Positions 1 through 6,584 of a DNA stretch of 24,592 bases are shown in pieces. Every line of letters begins with the position of its first letter. Position 1 is the stretch's first letter. A model generated the notes under the pieces. That model was not told the origin of the DNA, did not search any database, and saw only the letters and a list, made by a program, of their open reading frames with translations. This DNA comes from a virus, in the IMG/VR virus record IMGVR_UViG_3300021961_000606, positions 1 through 24,592 of that record. The stretch is one strand, 5' to 3'. The position numbers were made by a program, and so were the translations under genes.

Positions 1-108
1 ACTCTTCATTGCTTCTTTATGTAACATTGATTCTAATAACGCTTTATCTGATTTAAATGCCAAAAATAATAAACATTGTTCAAGAGGAAGTGTACTTACT
101 TCATCCAT
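1..108 (-). CDS. Truncated hypothetical protein (first 36 residues visible)
   Basis: An open frame starts at the ATG at 108-106 and runs off the left edge, so only about 36 N-terminal residues are visible (begins MDEVSTLPLEQCLLFLAF). It overlaps the last 13 bases of the upstream 219-aa gene in another frame, which suggests translational coupling. The visible part looks helical, with a Leu/Phe-rich stretch followed by charged residues. I do not recognise the family. Because it follows a tail-assembly-like gene, a second tail-assembly chaperone is one possibility, but that rests on position alone. Confidence 0.6.
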   Translation of the reverse strand, partial: MDEVSTLPLEQCLLFLAFKSDKALLESMLHKEAMKS

Positions 109-755
109 TTTCCTAATATCCCCTCCTGCGAGGTCAAAGATTGAGCTATAACCTTTCCACTTTTTACCAAAGTTTTCTTGATGCTGGGTGGTATTTCCAT
201 CTCCTTCAAAGAGTTCAGGGTAGCGTGGAGTAAGTCCTTCCACAAAACGATAAAAAAAAACAACGCACCGAAGTGAACATCCATTCTAACCGTTAACCAT
301 TTCTCCCAATCATCTTTACCTTGGTATGGTTCTATCTGATATAGTTCACCTTTTTTACTTGTAACTGGTCTATATAAGATATTCATTATCTTTGCCCAAT
401 TCTTATCTATGGTTAATCCATCATATTGGGATACATCCAAATACGCACCATAAGCCATCTTAGATAAGTTTGGTTCAAATCCATATTCTACTCCACCAAT
501 AGTTACAAATCGTTGTAGTGGTAAAGATTCAGGTTTTTCTAATTTATAAAATCCATCTTTGAATTTAGTATATGATTCTAAAGACATTCCTCTGATTGCA
601 TCTAAATGTACACCACATAAGTGATGAATCATCAAATCCAATTGTACATCTTCATTATCTTTATAATTCTCTAAATCTTTTTGCAAGTTTAAATAACTCA
701 AGAGAGTTACATCTTCCCATTTAGTTGGGATTTCTATTTCAAAAGTTTGTTTCAT
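96..755 (-). CDS. Conserved phage protein, possibly tail-assembly related
   Basis: This 219-aa protein opens with an IEIPTKWEDVTL segment and has a central IGGVEYGFEPNLSKMAYG stretch followed by NILYRPVT and IEPYQG. From memory, this pattern (PTxWxDxTL, PxLSKMxxGxxxD, IMxILYRPV) is common in Bacteroidota tailed phages, usually near tail genes. No biochemical role is established to my knowledge. Near residues 160-175 there is a hydrophobic run (GALFFFIVLW) that looks like a buried helix rather than a membrane anchor. The gene starts one base after the preceding coiled-coil gene and its stop overlaps the next start. A tail-assembly chaperone role is a guess from size and neighbours. The gene itself is well supported by length and compact spacing. 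Confidence 0.8.
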   Translation of the reverse strand: MKQTFEIEIPTKWEDVTLLSYLNLQKDLENYKDNEDVQLDLMIHHLCGVHLDAIRGMSLESYTKFKDGFYKLEKPESLPLQRFVTIGGVEYGFEPNLSKMAYGAYLDVSQYDGLTIDKNWAKIMNILYRPVTSKKGELYQIEPYQGKDDWEKWLTVRMDVHFGALFFFIVLWKDLLHATLNSLKEMEIPPSIKKTLVKSGKVIAQSLTSQEGILGKWMK

Positions 756-756
756 A

Positions 757-975
757 TCAGTTCAAGTTTATTGTTGGTATTTGTAAATGTATTACTGCCT
801 CTTCTAATTGTTTAATGTATCTTTCTGCCTTCTTCAAGGTTGCCTCTCTTTTCTTCACCATTTGGTCCATCACTATGATTTTGGAACGAAGTTCTTCATT
901 CTCATCTCGTAAGGATTGTGCAAATAAGATTAATTCTTTAATCTCACTTTCGTTCCATGTTTGTTCTTCTCTCAT
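757..975 (-). CDS. Small coiled-coil protein
   Basis: This is a 72-aa, highly charged protein. Residues from about 8 to 65 form a likely continuous coiled coil, with heptad-like Leu/Ile spacing (for example ELILFAQSLRDENEELRSKI and later KKAERYIKQLEEAVIHL). It has no signal peptide or membrane segment. It sits one base after the large terminase stop and one base before the next gene, so it is part of the same transcript. The function is unknown. Small coiled-coil proteins in packaging or tail-assembly regions can act as scaffolds or chaperones, but nothing here distinguishes these roles. It is real by spacing and lack of a competing frame. Confidence 0.7.
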   Translation of the reverse strand: MREEQTWNESEIKELILFAQSLRDENEELRSKIIVMDQMVKKREATLKKAERYIKQLEEAVIHLQIPTINLN

Positions 976-976
976 A

Positions 977-2128
977 TTATCTAATACTCAAGGTATATTT
1001 ACCTTTTTGTTGTTGTTTTAATGATAACTTAGACATTGCCACATATCTCATTGCATCCATTGCGTGGTCAAATCCATCTTGTGGTATATCAGTTACATAA
1101 CCATATTTGTCAGTTGAGTATTCGTATCCATACATCTCATTGATAATGTTTTGTGATTGTTTGGTTACATGAAGTTTATAGTTTTGTACTACACCTATAC
1201 CGAATGTTCTACTATCAGGGCCTTTTACTACTCCTTTAGCATTGAATCCTGCTCGGTATAATTCTTCAACATTTCTTGGTTCTGAACTATCACACCAAAT
1301 CTCATCTTTTTCTATACCGATTTTTCTTAACTTAGTTATCAGTTCTCCAATAGATAATTGTGATTCGTATAATACCTCATCTATATAAAGGTTAGTTCCA
1401 TCTTTAAATACTGCAACTACTGCAAGTGGGTCATTCCAACCCCAATCCAATCCAAATCCTACAAACTCACCTTCCACTTCATCTACTATCTCGAATTGGT
1501 AGATTGCCTTATCGTTAGCAGCATATTCTCCTTTACCATATATCAACCATTTCTTTATATTGGTATGTTGGAGTGATTCGATAGATTTAATCATCTCTGT
1601 GGGAAGATATGGGTTATCCTTGTAAGTTGTAACATATCTATCACAATCTTGCATCTGTCTTAACCAATGATATGGTGATATAGTTGGGTTATATGCAAGT
1701 ATAATCTTACCTGATGTTCTAATGGATAATTGGAAATAAGATTCTTCATCTACTTCTGATGCTTCATCTATAAAAAGTATATCTGATTTTACTCCTCGTA
1801 GTTTTTCGGGGTCATCAGTATTAAGGAATAGTATGTTAGTGCCATTAGGGAATTTATATATTCTATCTGATGTATTGAATCTATCTTCAGAGTATATACC
1901 GAGTTTGGTTAGTATATCCTTAAAATCCTTCATTACTGTTCGTTTTAAGGAGGGTACTGTCTTTCTTACTATGGTTATATCCTTTGGTTCTTTTAATCCC
2001 TCTACGATGAGATATTGTAGGATAGAATAAGTTTTACCACTACGCGTACCTCCTATGTGATGAGAGATTCGTTTAGTGGTTTCTAATAAATGCTCAAATG
2101 TAATTGCAGTATCAATAGTTACTTCCAT
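977..2128 (-). CDS. terL: Terminase large subunit
   Basis: This is the DNA-packaging motor, an ATPase that pumps DNA through the portal plus a nuclease that cuts concatemers. In the 383 aa, the Walker A motif GGTRSGKT lies at residues 26-33 and the Walker B ILFIDE at 117-122, followed by ASE. The C-terminal RNase H-like nuclease is visible as GLDWGWNDP (acidic D228), IWCDSSEP (D280) and FDHAMDAMRY (D354/D358). This order and spacing fit the Terminase_3/Terminase_6-type large subunits of tailed phages. The protein is a little short for the family because almost nothing precedes the Walker A motif. It overlaps the end of the small-terminase gene by 17 bases, which is typical of the pair. Confidence 0.95.
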   Translation of the reverse strand: MEVTIDTAITFEHLLETTKRISHHIGGTRSGKTYSILQYLIVEGLKEPKDITIVRKTVPSLKRTVMKDFKDILTKLGIYSEDRFNTSDRIYKFPNGTNILFLNTDDPEKLRGVKSDILFIDEASEVDEESYFQLSIRTSGKIILAYNPTISPYHWLRQMQDCDRYVTTYKDNPYLPTEMIKSIESLQHTNIKKWLIYGKGEYAANDKAIYQFEIVDEVEGEFVGFGLDWGWNDPLAVVAVFKDGTNLYIDEVLYESQLSIGELITKLRKIGIEKDEIWCDSSEPRNVEELYRAGFNAKGVVKGPDSRTFGIGVVQNYKLHVTKQSQNIINEMYGYEYSTDKYGYVTDIPQDGFDHAMDAMRYVAMSKLSLKQQQKGKYTLSIR

Positions 2129-2426
2129 CTGAACCTGATTTGTTTATGTTGATTGAGATTTGATGTATTCTTTGGTCTATCTCTGCTCTCATTTCTACTG
2201 ATGCCTTCTTTGGTACGATAAACTCAAGTAATCTAATGTTTAACTTTGCTGCCTCTAATGGGTCTCTTTCTCTTATCTTTTGTAAATCTTCTCTTAGTGC
2301 ATCAATTCCTTCATTTGCCAATCTTGATATTGCCAACTTGGCTTGTTCGGTACTTCTATTTAGAGAACCGGGTTTTCTTCCACCAAGTTTATTGCCTTGT
2401 TTGAATAAGTGTTTTTTCTCTTCCAT
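2112..2426 (-). CDS. terS: Probable terminase small subunit
   Basis: This 104-aa basic protein begins with a KQGNKLGGRKPGSLNRST segment, a signature seen at the N-terminus of many phage small terminases. An alpha-helical region follows (AISRLANEGIDALREDL, then LEAAKLNIRLLEFIVPKK). Small terminases recognise the packaging site and regulate the large subunit. The gene lies directly upstream of and overlaps the large terminase by 17 bases, which strongly supports the role. A classical helix-turn-helix is not obvious by eye, so the DNA-binding mode is uncertain. The ATG is preceded by an A-rich leader and no Shine-Dalgarno sequence. Confidence 0.8.
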   Translation of the reverse strand: MEEKKHLFKQGNKLGGRKPGSLNRSTEQAKLAISRLANEGIDALREDLQKIRERDPLEAAKLNIRLLEFIVPKKASVEMRAEIDQRIHQISININKSGSDGSNY

Positions 2427-2454
2427 GGTTTTCTCATCGATATTTAATCGTTCT

Positions 2455-2607
2455 TTAATATAATAACACGAGTAAAAATAAAAATAACAAATACCCTACA
2501 AATAGAAAGGAAAGAGGGTATCTATCACTTGCTTCGATAAATCTTCTCTTCCAATCAGATGTAGGGTTACCATGGTTATGTCTAAAATTAAAGCAAGTAT
2601 TACCCAT
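2455..2607 (-). CDS. Small single-pass membrane protein (50 aa)
   Basis: This short open frame fills most of the gap between the small terminase and the next upstream gene. The ATG is at 2607-2605 and the TAA at 2457-2455. It encodes 50 aa. The first 30 residues are polar and include HNHGN, DWKRRF and EASDRY. The last 20 residues are almost purely hydrophobic (PLSFLFVGYL followed by LFLFLLVLLY) and form a C-terminal membrane anchor. Strong segregation of polar and hydrophobic residues argues against a chance frame. The positive RR pair before the hydrophobic segment predicts an N-in tail-anchored topology. The function is unknown; a holin-like or membrane-targeting role is possible but not shown. 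Confidence 0.6.
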   Translation of the reverse strand: MGNTCFNFRHNHGNPTSDWKRRFIEASDRYPLSFLFVGYLLFLFLLVLLY

Positions 2608-2643
2608 ATCAGTACTAATCTTACATAGAATTCAAATATATAT

Positions 2644-2958
2644 TTATATATCTTCTTCATTTTGTTTATAACTCCCTCTTGGTCCTCGTTTCTTACGAGA
2701 TGCCTTTCTTTGCATTTCTATCTTTGCTTGTTCAGAAAGTGTATCTTCTAAAAACTTATCAAATGGTCCATTCATTGTATAAATCAAATCATTCAATTCT
2801 TTTATCCATAATTTAAATGTTTCTCTATCCATTTGAGATATTGGTGGATACTTTGATTTTATTTCTTCTTTTAATAACCAATACTGAAGATAGTATTCAT
2901 TTGTTTTTAGTTTCTCAGTATCTTTTGTACCGAGATAGTTTTCAGTTATTTTAGGCAT
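2644..2958 (-). CDS. Hypothetical protein with basic C-terminus
   Basis: This 104-aa soluble protein is predicted to be mostly helical. The N-terminal two thirds are mixed charged helices (LKTNEYYLQYWLLKEEIK; FKLWIKELNDLIY). The end is very basic (RKASRKKRGPRGSYK at about residues 84-98), which could contact nucleic acid. Its ATG overlaps the last 8 bases of the sigma-like gene, indicating coupling. It precedes the 50-aa membrane gene and the small terminase. I do not recognise a family. The position between a sigma-like protein and the terminase suggests a late-gene or packaging accessory role, which is inference only. Confidence 0.7.
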   Translation of the reverse strand: MPKITENYLGTKDTEKLKTNEYYLQYWLLKEEIKSKYPPISQMDRETFKLWIKELNDLIYTMNGPFDKFLEDTLSEQAKIEMQRKASRKKRGPRGSYKQNEEDI

Positions 2959-3520
2959 TGAATGGATTTTTAATCATGTCCTTTAAATGTTCTCTTATCT
3001 TTTTAATACTGATGAATGTTGTACTTTTACTTATACCGATTTTGTTCGCAATCTCTATCATCGTATCATCGTTTCCATAATATAATTCGAATAGTTTTGC
3101 CTTAGGCCACATACGAGTAGTTCCTAATCTTTCTAATTCTTTTTTTACATTATCATACGCTTCCATTATTGCTAAATCTTGTTCTATCGGGTAAACCTCA
3201 TCTTGTAAATCCCAATTTTCTTCTATAAAAGAATCTTGTGAATAACTAATAAGTAATCTTTTTCTTTTGTTTATTTTGTTTATCCACCTCGTTTGTAAGA
3301 AGCGGTAACAATACATAAGATTAAATGAATCGGCGTAATAGATACTTGGATTTCCTTTCTCTAAAAGATAGATGTATAAATCACCTACTAAATCTTCTGC
3401 CTCTTCTCTATTTTTAGTGATGTTTGTAGCCGATTGAAGTAACCATACATAATGTTCTCTTTGTAGAATTTCCATCCTTGATTTTAATTCTTCTAATCTT
3501 TTACGGCTCAAATCTATCAC
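2951..3520 (-). CDS. Sigma-70-like (ECF-type) protein
   Basis: This 189-aa protein has the two-part layout of small sigma factors. The N-terminal half has a region-2-like helix, NREEAEDLVGDLYIYLLEKG, at about residues 37-56, matching the usual pattern of an acidic AEDLVQ-type helix. The second half has a region-4-like helix-turn-helix (LFELYYGNDDTMIEIANKIG, then ISKSTTFISIKKIREHL, about 143-179) in which TMIEIANKIGISKSTT resembles the sigma region 4.2 turn. Such proteins bind core RNA polymerase and direct it to particular promoters. Here it sits just upstream of the packaging genes and could drive late transcription. The alternative is a terminase-linked DNA-binding protein with a sigma-like fold. 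Confidence 0.6.
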   Translation of the reverse strand: MIDLSRKRLEELKSRMEILQREHYVWLLQSATNITKNREEAEDLVGDLYIYLLEKGNPSIYYADSFNLMYCYRFLQTRWINKINKRKRLLISYSQDSFIEENWDLQDEVYPIEQDLAIMEAYDNVKKELERLGTTRMWPKAKLFELYYGNDDTMIEIANKIGISKSTTFISIKKIREHLKDMIKNPFNA

Positions 3521-3865
3521 TTACACTCCTTGGGTTTTAATGAAGTTATTAATTGTATTCACTGCCTCAACCCAATACTTTGCCGATGATTGACAAGCAC
3601 ATGGTTGGATTGTATTAGTTTTGTTTATTCTCTGAAACCAATTCCATATCGGTCCCATGTGTTCTTCAGGTATGTGGTGATGAATAGAACTCATCACATT
3701 CTTGAGATGAGTCCATTCTTCAGGTGTGAATATATCAGGAGTGAATGTAGAGGATACATCCTCCTGTGTATCAACTTCACTTGAATTAAATAATTCATCA
3801 AAAGCTATTTTGTCAGCATCACTATTTTCTTGAAATAGTTCATCATTACTATTTTCTTGTATCAT
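3521..3865 (-). CDS. Hypothetical protein with acidic N-terminus and PCxC motif
   Basis: This 114-aa protein begins with about 45 very acidic, probably disordered residues. They include a near repeat, NDELFQENSDAD / FDELFNSSEVD. The C-terminal half looks folded: IPEEHMGPIWNWFQRIN, then PCACQSSAKYWVEAVNTIN. The W-N-x-F...PCxCxSSxxYW pattern is, from memory, shared by many small phage proteins whose role is unknown. The CxC plus His residues could bind a metal. Its stop is immediately followed by the start of the sigma-like gene, so the two are tightly coupled. An anti-sigma or sigma-partner role is conceivable from that arrangement but nothing in the sequence proves it. Confidence 0.65.
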   Translation of the reverse strand: MIQENSNDELFQENSDADKIAFDELFNSSEVDTQEDVSSTFTPDIFTPEEWTHLKNVMSSIHHHIPEEHMGPIWNWFQRINKTNTIQPCACQSSAKYWVEAVNTINNFIKTQGV

Positions 3866-3866
3866 A

Positions 3867-4073
3867 TTACTTTAATTTAACTGGTCTATCTAAGTCTAAA
3901 AATTGTTTCACATCTTCGTAGTGCGGATTCTTATCTGAGATACCGAATCCCATAGTAGATAAAACTTTTACGAGGTCATTAACATTTTCCATCTTTGAGA
4001 AATTAACGAAGTAGAATATCTCTTCATCTTGTTTTGTTTGGAAGTCTAAACTTCCTGAGCTTGGTTCGAACAT
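3867..4073 (-). CDS. Small hypothetical protein
   Basis: This is a 68-aa protein with a mixed alpha/beta look: DEEIFYFVNFSKMENVNDLV, then LSTMGFGISD and a basic tail DRPVKLK. It has no membrane segment, signal peptide or recognisable motif. It lies one base before the next gene and about 20 bases after the preceding one, fitting the operon. I do not recognise it. The NVNDLVKVLSTMGFGI segment could be a helix of a small DNA- or protein-binding fold, but that is only an impression. Confidence 0.6.
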   Translation of the reverse strand: MFEPSSGSLDFQTKQDEEIFYFVNFSKMENVNDLVKVLSTMGFGISDKNPHYEDVKQFLDLDRPVKLK

Positions 4074-4094
4074 AATTTTTGGTTTTTATAATTG

Positions 4095-4307
4095 TTAAAA
4101 TAATTTTACTCCTTTACAGTTTCCATCATATCTTGGATTAGTCAAACGATTAAGAATTTCTTTACGTCTACAACACCCACATGATTTAAATCCCAGAATA
4201 CCCACAGCAATGAATGTGGAGATACGATAACCATATCCCAAGGTAATCACATGGATTAATGCCTCTACCCAATCACCAATTTTGATGTGTTCTAAGAATT
4301 TACGCAT
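4095..4307 (-). CDS. Small hydrophobic Cys-rich phage protein
   Basis: The best start is the ATG at 4307-4305, giving 70 aa (MRKFLEHIKIGDWVEAL...). A longer frame from 4379 exists, but it would overlap the HNH gene by 80 bases, whereas the chosen start overlaps its stop by only 8 (ATGCGTAA). A hydrophobic run at about residues 15-43 (ALIHVITLGYGYRISTFIAV) leads into FKSCGCCRRKEILNRL. That short C-G-C/basic/LN signature is familiar to me from small Bacteroidota-phage proteins of unknown function. The pattern suggests membrane association with a Cys-rich end that could bind metal. A lysis or membrane role is possible but unproven. Confidence 0.6.
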   Translation of the reverse strand: MRKFLEHIKIGDWVEALIHVITLGYGYRISTFIAVGILGFKSCGCCRRKEILNRLTNPRYDGNCKGVKLF

Positions 4308-4719
4308 TTTTATTTTGTTTTTGAGTTCTATGGTAGTATCTGATATTTTCTTTTTGTGTAACTTGTCTGAGATTATCAATGTGATTATTTAATTTATTGT
4401 TATCAACATGGTCAACCACAAATCCTTCATATAATGGTTCACCGTATTTGTTGAAGTGTTGATAAACTAATCTATTCAATCTGAGAGATGTTCTATAATT
4501 GTTTTCATTATAGATGTTAGCGTAGTAGTATCTACCTGTGCCGAATGATAATTGTATTTCTCGTAAATCACCTTGGTTAGGTCTATTTCCTCTTCCTAAT
4601 GGTCTTGTGGTTAATACTCTACCGAAATTGGTGATGTAATATTCAGGAAAACCTTTAATAGTTTTCATTTCTTCACCTTGTTGCAATGCCGTGTAAGTTA
4701 CTGGTCCTCTTTTTTTCAT
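4300..4719 (-). CDS. HNH homing endonuclease (NUMOD4 + HNH_3)
   Basis: This 139-aa protein has an N-terminal NUMOD4-like segment (residues about 19-75, with IKGFPEYYITNFGRVLTT) and a C-terminal HNH_3 nuclease core (about 84-125, with VVDHVDNNKLNNHIDNLRQV containing the catalytic-type His104 and Asn pairs). Such free-standing enzymes cut DNA at specific sites and spread themselves into related phages. The leader holds AAAGGAATGAAATT before the ATG, with an AGGA that could act as a weak Shine-Dalgarno, unusual in this window. It also follows an unusual hairpin-rich 168-base gap. It shows no truncation. Confidence 0.85.
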   Translation of the reverse strand: MKKRGPVTYTALQQGEEMKTIKGFPEYYITNFGRVLTTRPLGRGNRPNQGDLREIQLSFGTGRYYYANIYNENNYRTSLRLNRLVYQHFNKYGEPLYEGFVVDHVDNNKLNNHIDNLRQVTQKENIRYYHRTQKQNKNA

Positions 4720-4793
4720 AATTTCATTCCTTTGTTTATAAATATTTGTTTTTAAAATTCTTGTAATTTTTCTGAACTTTTTGTTATATGAGT

Positions 4794-4889
4794 AGGGGAA
4801 TCCTTTTTATTCAGTTCATTCCTTCATTGTTTTCCCCTGGTATCTTTATTTTCTCGAAGTGGAAGGTTTTATAATCTTCCACTTTTTTT
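4794..4889 (+). ncRNA. Candidate structured RNA with intrinsic terminator
   Basis: The 168-base gap between the HNH gene and the replication gene holds two hairpins. The first pairs AGGGGAA (4794-4800) with TTCCCCT (4832-4838). The second pairs AAGTGGAAG (4857-4865) with CTTCCACTT (4876-4884) around a 10-base loop. It is followed by a run of seven T on the plus strand, so read in that direction it is a canonical rho-independent terminator. All genes here are on the minus strand, so a plus-strand terminator is unexpected. Either a short plus-strand RNA ends here, or the second hairpin works both ways and ends the replication-gene transcript. I see no convincing promoter. Confidence 0.35.
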
Positions 4890-5463
4890 ATATGTTATCG
4901 AAAACTTTATCAAATTCTTCTTCAGTAGTAATTTTACTATTTTTAAATTTAAAGAAGCTACTATTAGTATTTTTATTATTATTTTCAATTAAAAATTCAT
5001 CACCATTTACTATTTCAGCTTCAACTTCATCTTCATTTCCAGTATGGTTTTCACTAGGTTTACCATAAGGTAAACCATAAGGTAAACCATTAGGTTTTTT
5101 TATGGTTTCATTTAGGTTAGTTTCTGAAGTTAAGGGTTTTGAATCTTTTTTAGGTCTTCCACCATTACTACCATTTTTTCTTCTTGAATCAGTAAAGATT
5201 TTTCTATTTTCAATTTCCATTGCTAATCTATCATTGTAATAGTATCCATCAGCATGAAGTGGAAATCTTTCTAAAATAGTTTCATCTCCTCCAGCAAGTT
5301 GTAAATCATTTTTGGTAAGTTTGTTTTCTTTTTGATGTTGGTAGCAAAGTAGTAGAATATACTTTCCTCTTTGTTCATGTGTCATTGTAAGAGTACCCAC
5401 TATAAAATCTTGTGTGTATAGTAATACAGCTGGGTCTTTACCATTTGTTTTTTTGTTTGCCAT
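4888..5463 (-). CDS. Replication-organiser-like protein (DUF1376/YdaU type)
   Basis: This 191-aa protein has an N-terminal domain (residues about 9-90) resembling the winged-helix DUF1376/YdaU family of phage replication proteins: DPAVLLYTQDFIVGTLTMTHE, then QRGKYILLLCYQHQ. Next come a basic SRRKNGSNGGRPKK stretch (93-106), a low-complexity GLPYGLPYGKP repeat (126-136), and an acidic, Asn-rich C-terminal tail with FDKVFDNI at the very end. Family members are thought to help start phage DNA replication. The DNA for the GLPY repeat forms an inverted/direct repeat cluster, listed separately as a possible origin. The gene may be driven from the 77-base AT-rich gap upstream (TATATTTA at about 5490), but that promoter call is weak. 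Confidence 0.6.
   Translation of the reverse strand: MANKKTNGKDPAVLLYTQDFIVGTLTMTHEQRGKYILLLCYQHQKENKLTKNDLQLAGGDETILERFPLHADGYYYNDRLAMEIENRKIFTDSRRKNGSNGGRPKKDSKPLTSETNLNETIKKPNGLPYGLPYGKPSENHTGNEDEVEAEIVNGDEFLIENNNKNTNSSFFKFKNSKITTEEEFDKVFDNI
5042..5124. repeat. Iteron-like repeat cluster, candidate origin of replication
   Basis: GGTTTACC (5057-5064), GGTAAACC (5069-5076) and GGTAAACC (5081-5088) are separated by identical ATAA spacers. They give an 8-bp perfect inverted repeat plus a 12-bp direct repeat. Degenerate AGGTTT/ATGGTTT copies continue to both sides (5044, 5093, 5103, 5113). The cluster is inside a replication-organiser-like gene, where several phages place their origin. The protein repeat GLPYGLPYG that it encodes looks like a by-product of the DNA pattern. 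Confidence 0.4.
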
Positions 5464-5540
5464 AATTTCCTTATTTAATTGTTTCTATATGTATAAATAT
5501 ACACAACTTTAGAAAACGAAAAGAATTTTACTATTTTTTT

Positions 5541-5840
5541 TTATTTTTCTATTGACCAATCTAAATTCCATTCATGGCAACCACTTGCCGTATCAAAATA
5601 AATTCCCTTTTCAACTCTAATTTTTTTAGTAAGGTTATGAATAAATCTCGAACCTACTTCACATCCATCATGATTCCAATATAAATCAAAACCATCTTTA
5701 CTGATATTTGTAATATCAATACTAAAACTAATTGTCTCATCCATATTATCAGGTCTAAGCATAGTTTCATCCAATTTACTTAATTCTTTTCCAATTATTG
5801 AAAAGATTTCTTTAACCAATTTTTGTTTGTTCTTTTTCAT
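5541..5840 (-). CDS. Hypothetical protein
   Basis: This 99-aa soluble protein has a helical, Lys-rich N-terminus (KKNKQKLVKEIFSIIGKEL) and then alternating beta-like segments: ETISFSIDITNISKDGFDLY, GCEVGSRFIHNL, and a Trp-rich end CHEWNLDWSIEK. It contains two Cys and no known motif or membrane segment. It sits 15 bases after the GIY-YIG-like gene with an A-rich leader (AAAAAAAAATG), and 77 bases before the replication gene. I do not recognise it. The compact composition and position support a real early gene of unknown function. Confidence 0.6.
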   Translation of the reverse strand: MKKNKQKLVKEIFSIIGKELSKLDETMLRPDNMDETISFSIDITNISKDGFDLYWNHDGCEVGSRFIHNLTKKIRVEKGIYFDTASGCHEWNLDWSIEK

Positions 5841-5855
5841 TTTTTTTTATTTAAT

Positions 5856-6446
5856 TTAATTTACATGCTTCCAACTCATTCTTCTTACAACTTTTTTTAT
5901 TGCCATATAAGTTACACCATAATTTGATGCTAATTCAGTTATAGATTTATTGTTTTTTTCAAATTCAATTCTAATTTGTTTTACTAATTCAGGATTTAAT
6001 TTAGCATCCTGATGATTTACACCTACATATTTTTTTTCTAAATGTGGTATTTTTGGTTTTGGAGGTTCGTATCCATTATTTTTACCTACAAATATTTTAG
6101 AATATCTTTCAAGATTTTTAATTCTTGTTGTATGTCCTCGTTTAATATCATCAGTAGTTATTTTAATTTTGGTGTTATTCTTTTTTCTTGTTAATCTACC
6201 TTTTGTTACCCTAACCTCTTGTCTTTTTAGCAAATCAACATAATGTAATTTAGAATCTCTTTTACCAAAATATTTTAATTGTAATTCTATTTCCCTATCA
6301 CCGGCAGTTTTAGAGCAAGGATATGCCTCTAATAATATAAATTCTTGATACTTGCCAAGTCTTGGTCTAAATTTAGGATTTTGTGTACAACCAACTTTTA
6401 GTTTTCCATTCTCCTTAATTGCATAATAAACATAGTGTAATTTCAT
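5856..6446 (-). CDS. GIY-YIG-like homing endonuclease with HTH tail
   Basis: This 196-aa protein has an N-terminal region (1-75) that looks like a divergent GIY-YIG nuclease. YVYYAI (5-10) and LKVGCTQNPKFRPR (16-29) stand where the two beta strands would be, and an acidic REIELQ (about 51-56) follows. Its C-terminus (about 145-196) has AKLNPELVKQIRIEFEKNNK, then ELASNYGVTYMAIKKVVRR and SWKHV. This is the AKLT/ELA-YGVS/TWKHV helix-turn-helix tail frequent on phage homing endonucleases. The canonical GIY and YIG residues are altered, so activity is uncertain. It is the first gene after a Bacteroidota-type promoter and may be expressed early. Confidence 0.6.
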   Translation of the reverse strand: MKLHYVYYAIKENGKLKVGCTQNPKFRPRLGKYQEFILLEAYPCSKTAGDREIELQLKYFGKRDSKLHYVDLLKRQEVRVTKGRLTRKKNNTKIKITTDDIKRGHTTRIKNLERYSKIFVGKNNGYEPPKPKIPHLEKKYVGVNHQDAKLNPELVKQIRIEFEKNNKSITELASNYGVTYMAIKKVVRRMSWKHVN

Positions 6447-6525
6447 TTATTGTTATATTTGTTCATAAGACTATATAAAAAAACCCTCAATGGTTAAAAA
6501 AACTTTTACTTTTTTAAGTTATAAT

Positions 6526-6558
6526 GTAAAGATACGAAAAAAAATTTACATATACAAA
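6526..6558 (-). promoter_or_regulatory. Bacteroidota-type promoter for the early-type block
   Basis: On the minus strand, TTTG (6558-6555) is followed after 20 bases by TATCTTTAC (6534-6526). This is one base off the Bacteroidota consensus TTTG-N19-21-TAnnTTTG, with TTTA in place of TTTG. It lies between the terminator after bS21 and the GIY-YIG-like gene, giving a leader of about 70 bases. It is the best promoter match I found in the window. Confidence 0.45.
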
Positions 6559-6584
6559 TAAAAAATAAATTATTTTTGACATAA

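Noticed and set aside
96-130. Programmed ribosomal frameshift at the end of the 219-aa gene, as in tail chaperone pairs
   Set aside because: No convincing slippery heptamer is visible. A normal ATG-overlap explains the next gene.
4308-4379. Longer start for the small Cys-rich protein at 4379
   Set aside because: It would overlap the HNH gene by 80 bases. The ATG at 4307 gives a tight 8-base overlap and a cleaner N-terminus.
6481-6503. Small hairpin (AACC/GGTT) with T-run in the leader of the GIY-YIG-like gene
   Set aside because: The stem is only four pairs, too weak to call an attenuator.
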